Below, one piece after another: positions 6,078 to 6,167 of a stretch of 6,167 bases of DNA. Positions within the stretch are counted from its first letter, which is position 1. Every line of letters begins with the position of its first letter. Source of the DNA: Planctomycetota bacterium (GTDB lineage: Bacteria > Planctomycetota > Brocadiia > Brocadiales > Bathyanammoxibiaceae); assembly GCA_030623665.1 (NCBI GenBank), contig JAUXLO010000111.1:1-6167 (forward strand), written 5' to 3'. The notes below the pieces were generated by a model that searched no databases, had not been told where the DNA came from, and was given only the letters and a program-made list of their open reading frames with translations. A program made the position numbers and the translations under genes.

Positions 6078-6167
6078 ATGAGACTTGGTTCGACGATTCT
6101 GCCGTTACTACTATTAATCCTAACGGCCTCCGTTGTACACTATTACACACCCGGCGGAAGTACCGCC
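6078..6167 (+). CDS. Start of an exported or membrane protein of unknown function, 3' end outside window
   Basis: Only 30 codons are visible, beginning M-R-L-G-S-T-I-L-P-L-L-L-L-I-L-T-A-S-V-V. A single arginine is followed by a hydrophobic stretch (about residues 7-20) and then H-Y-Y-T-P-G-G-S-T-A. That looks like a Sec signal peptide or N-terminal anchor, so the product probably acts in the periplasm or at the membrane. The start is supported by AGGAG 8 nt upstream. The gene is separated from cusA by a repeat-filled gap of 234 nt and may have its own promoter. Position next to a metal pump would suit a periplasmic metal-handling or redox protein, but nothing visible shows that, and I do not recognise the family. 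Confidence 0.7.
   Translation, partial: MRLGSTILPLLLLILTASVVHYYTPGGSTA

Overview
The window holds most of a heavy-metal (probably copper/silver) efflux operon, read left to right on the + strand. The genes encode the three parts of an RND tripartite pump, in the order outer-membrane channel, periplasmic adaptor, inner-membrane pump. This is a Gram-negative-type envelope system. Codon choice (AGG for arginine and ATA for isoleucine very common, GC content moderately above half) and the G/C-rich hairpin repeats downstream are compatible with environmental lineages such as Nitrospirota, anammox-type Planctomycetota or deltaproteobacterial groups. That is only an impression; the sequence shown does not fix the taxon.

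Layout: nt 1-1163 is a TolC/CusC-type outer-membrane factor whose start and signal peptide lie left of the window. Nt 1163-2587 is a CusB-type membrane fusion protein with an added N-terminal Cys/His/Met heavy-metal-binding domain; its ATG shares a base with the preceding TAA. Nt 2604-5843 is a CusA-type RND transporter starting with GTG 16 nt after the cusB stop. Nt 5844-6077 carries no convincing gene. It contains a 7-bp inverted repeat, a polypyrimidine mirror repeat, two copies of a 20-nt palindromic repeat and a doubtful 43-codon reading frame. At nt 6078 a new gene with a strong Shine-Dalgarno sequence begins, and only its first 30 codons (a hydrophobic, signal-peptide-like start) are visible.

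How the parts work together: the adaptor's metal-binding segment and body would pass Cu(I)/Ag(I) to the pump. The pump, driven by protons, would expel the ion through the channel across the outer membrane. The pump keeps the three methionines (M565, M615, M664) that form the Cu/Ag site of E. coli CusA, as well as the proton-relay residues (D401, E931, K973). It has lost most of the additional methionine pairs described as a stepping-stone path in E. coli CusA.

I see no previously undescribed system here. The points worth a second look are the altered methionine relay, the repeat-rich intergenic region with non-B-DNA potential, and the choice of start codon in cusB.
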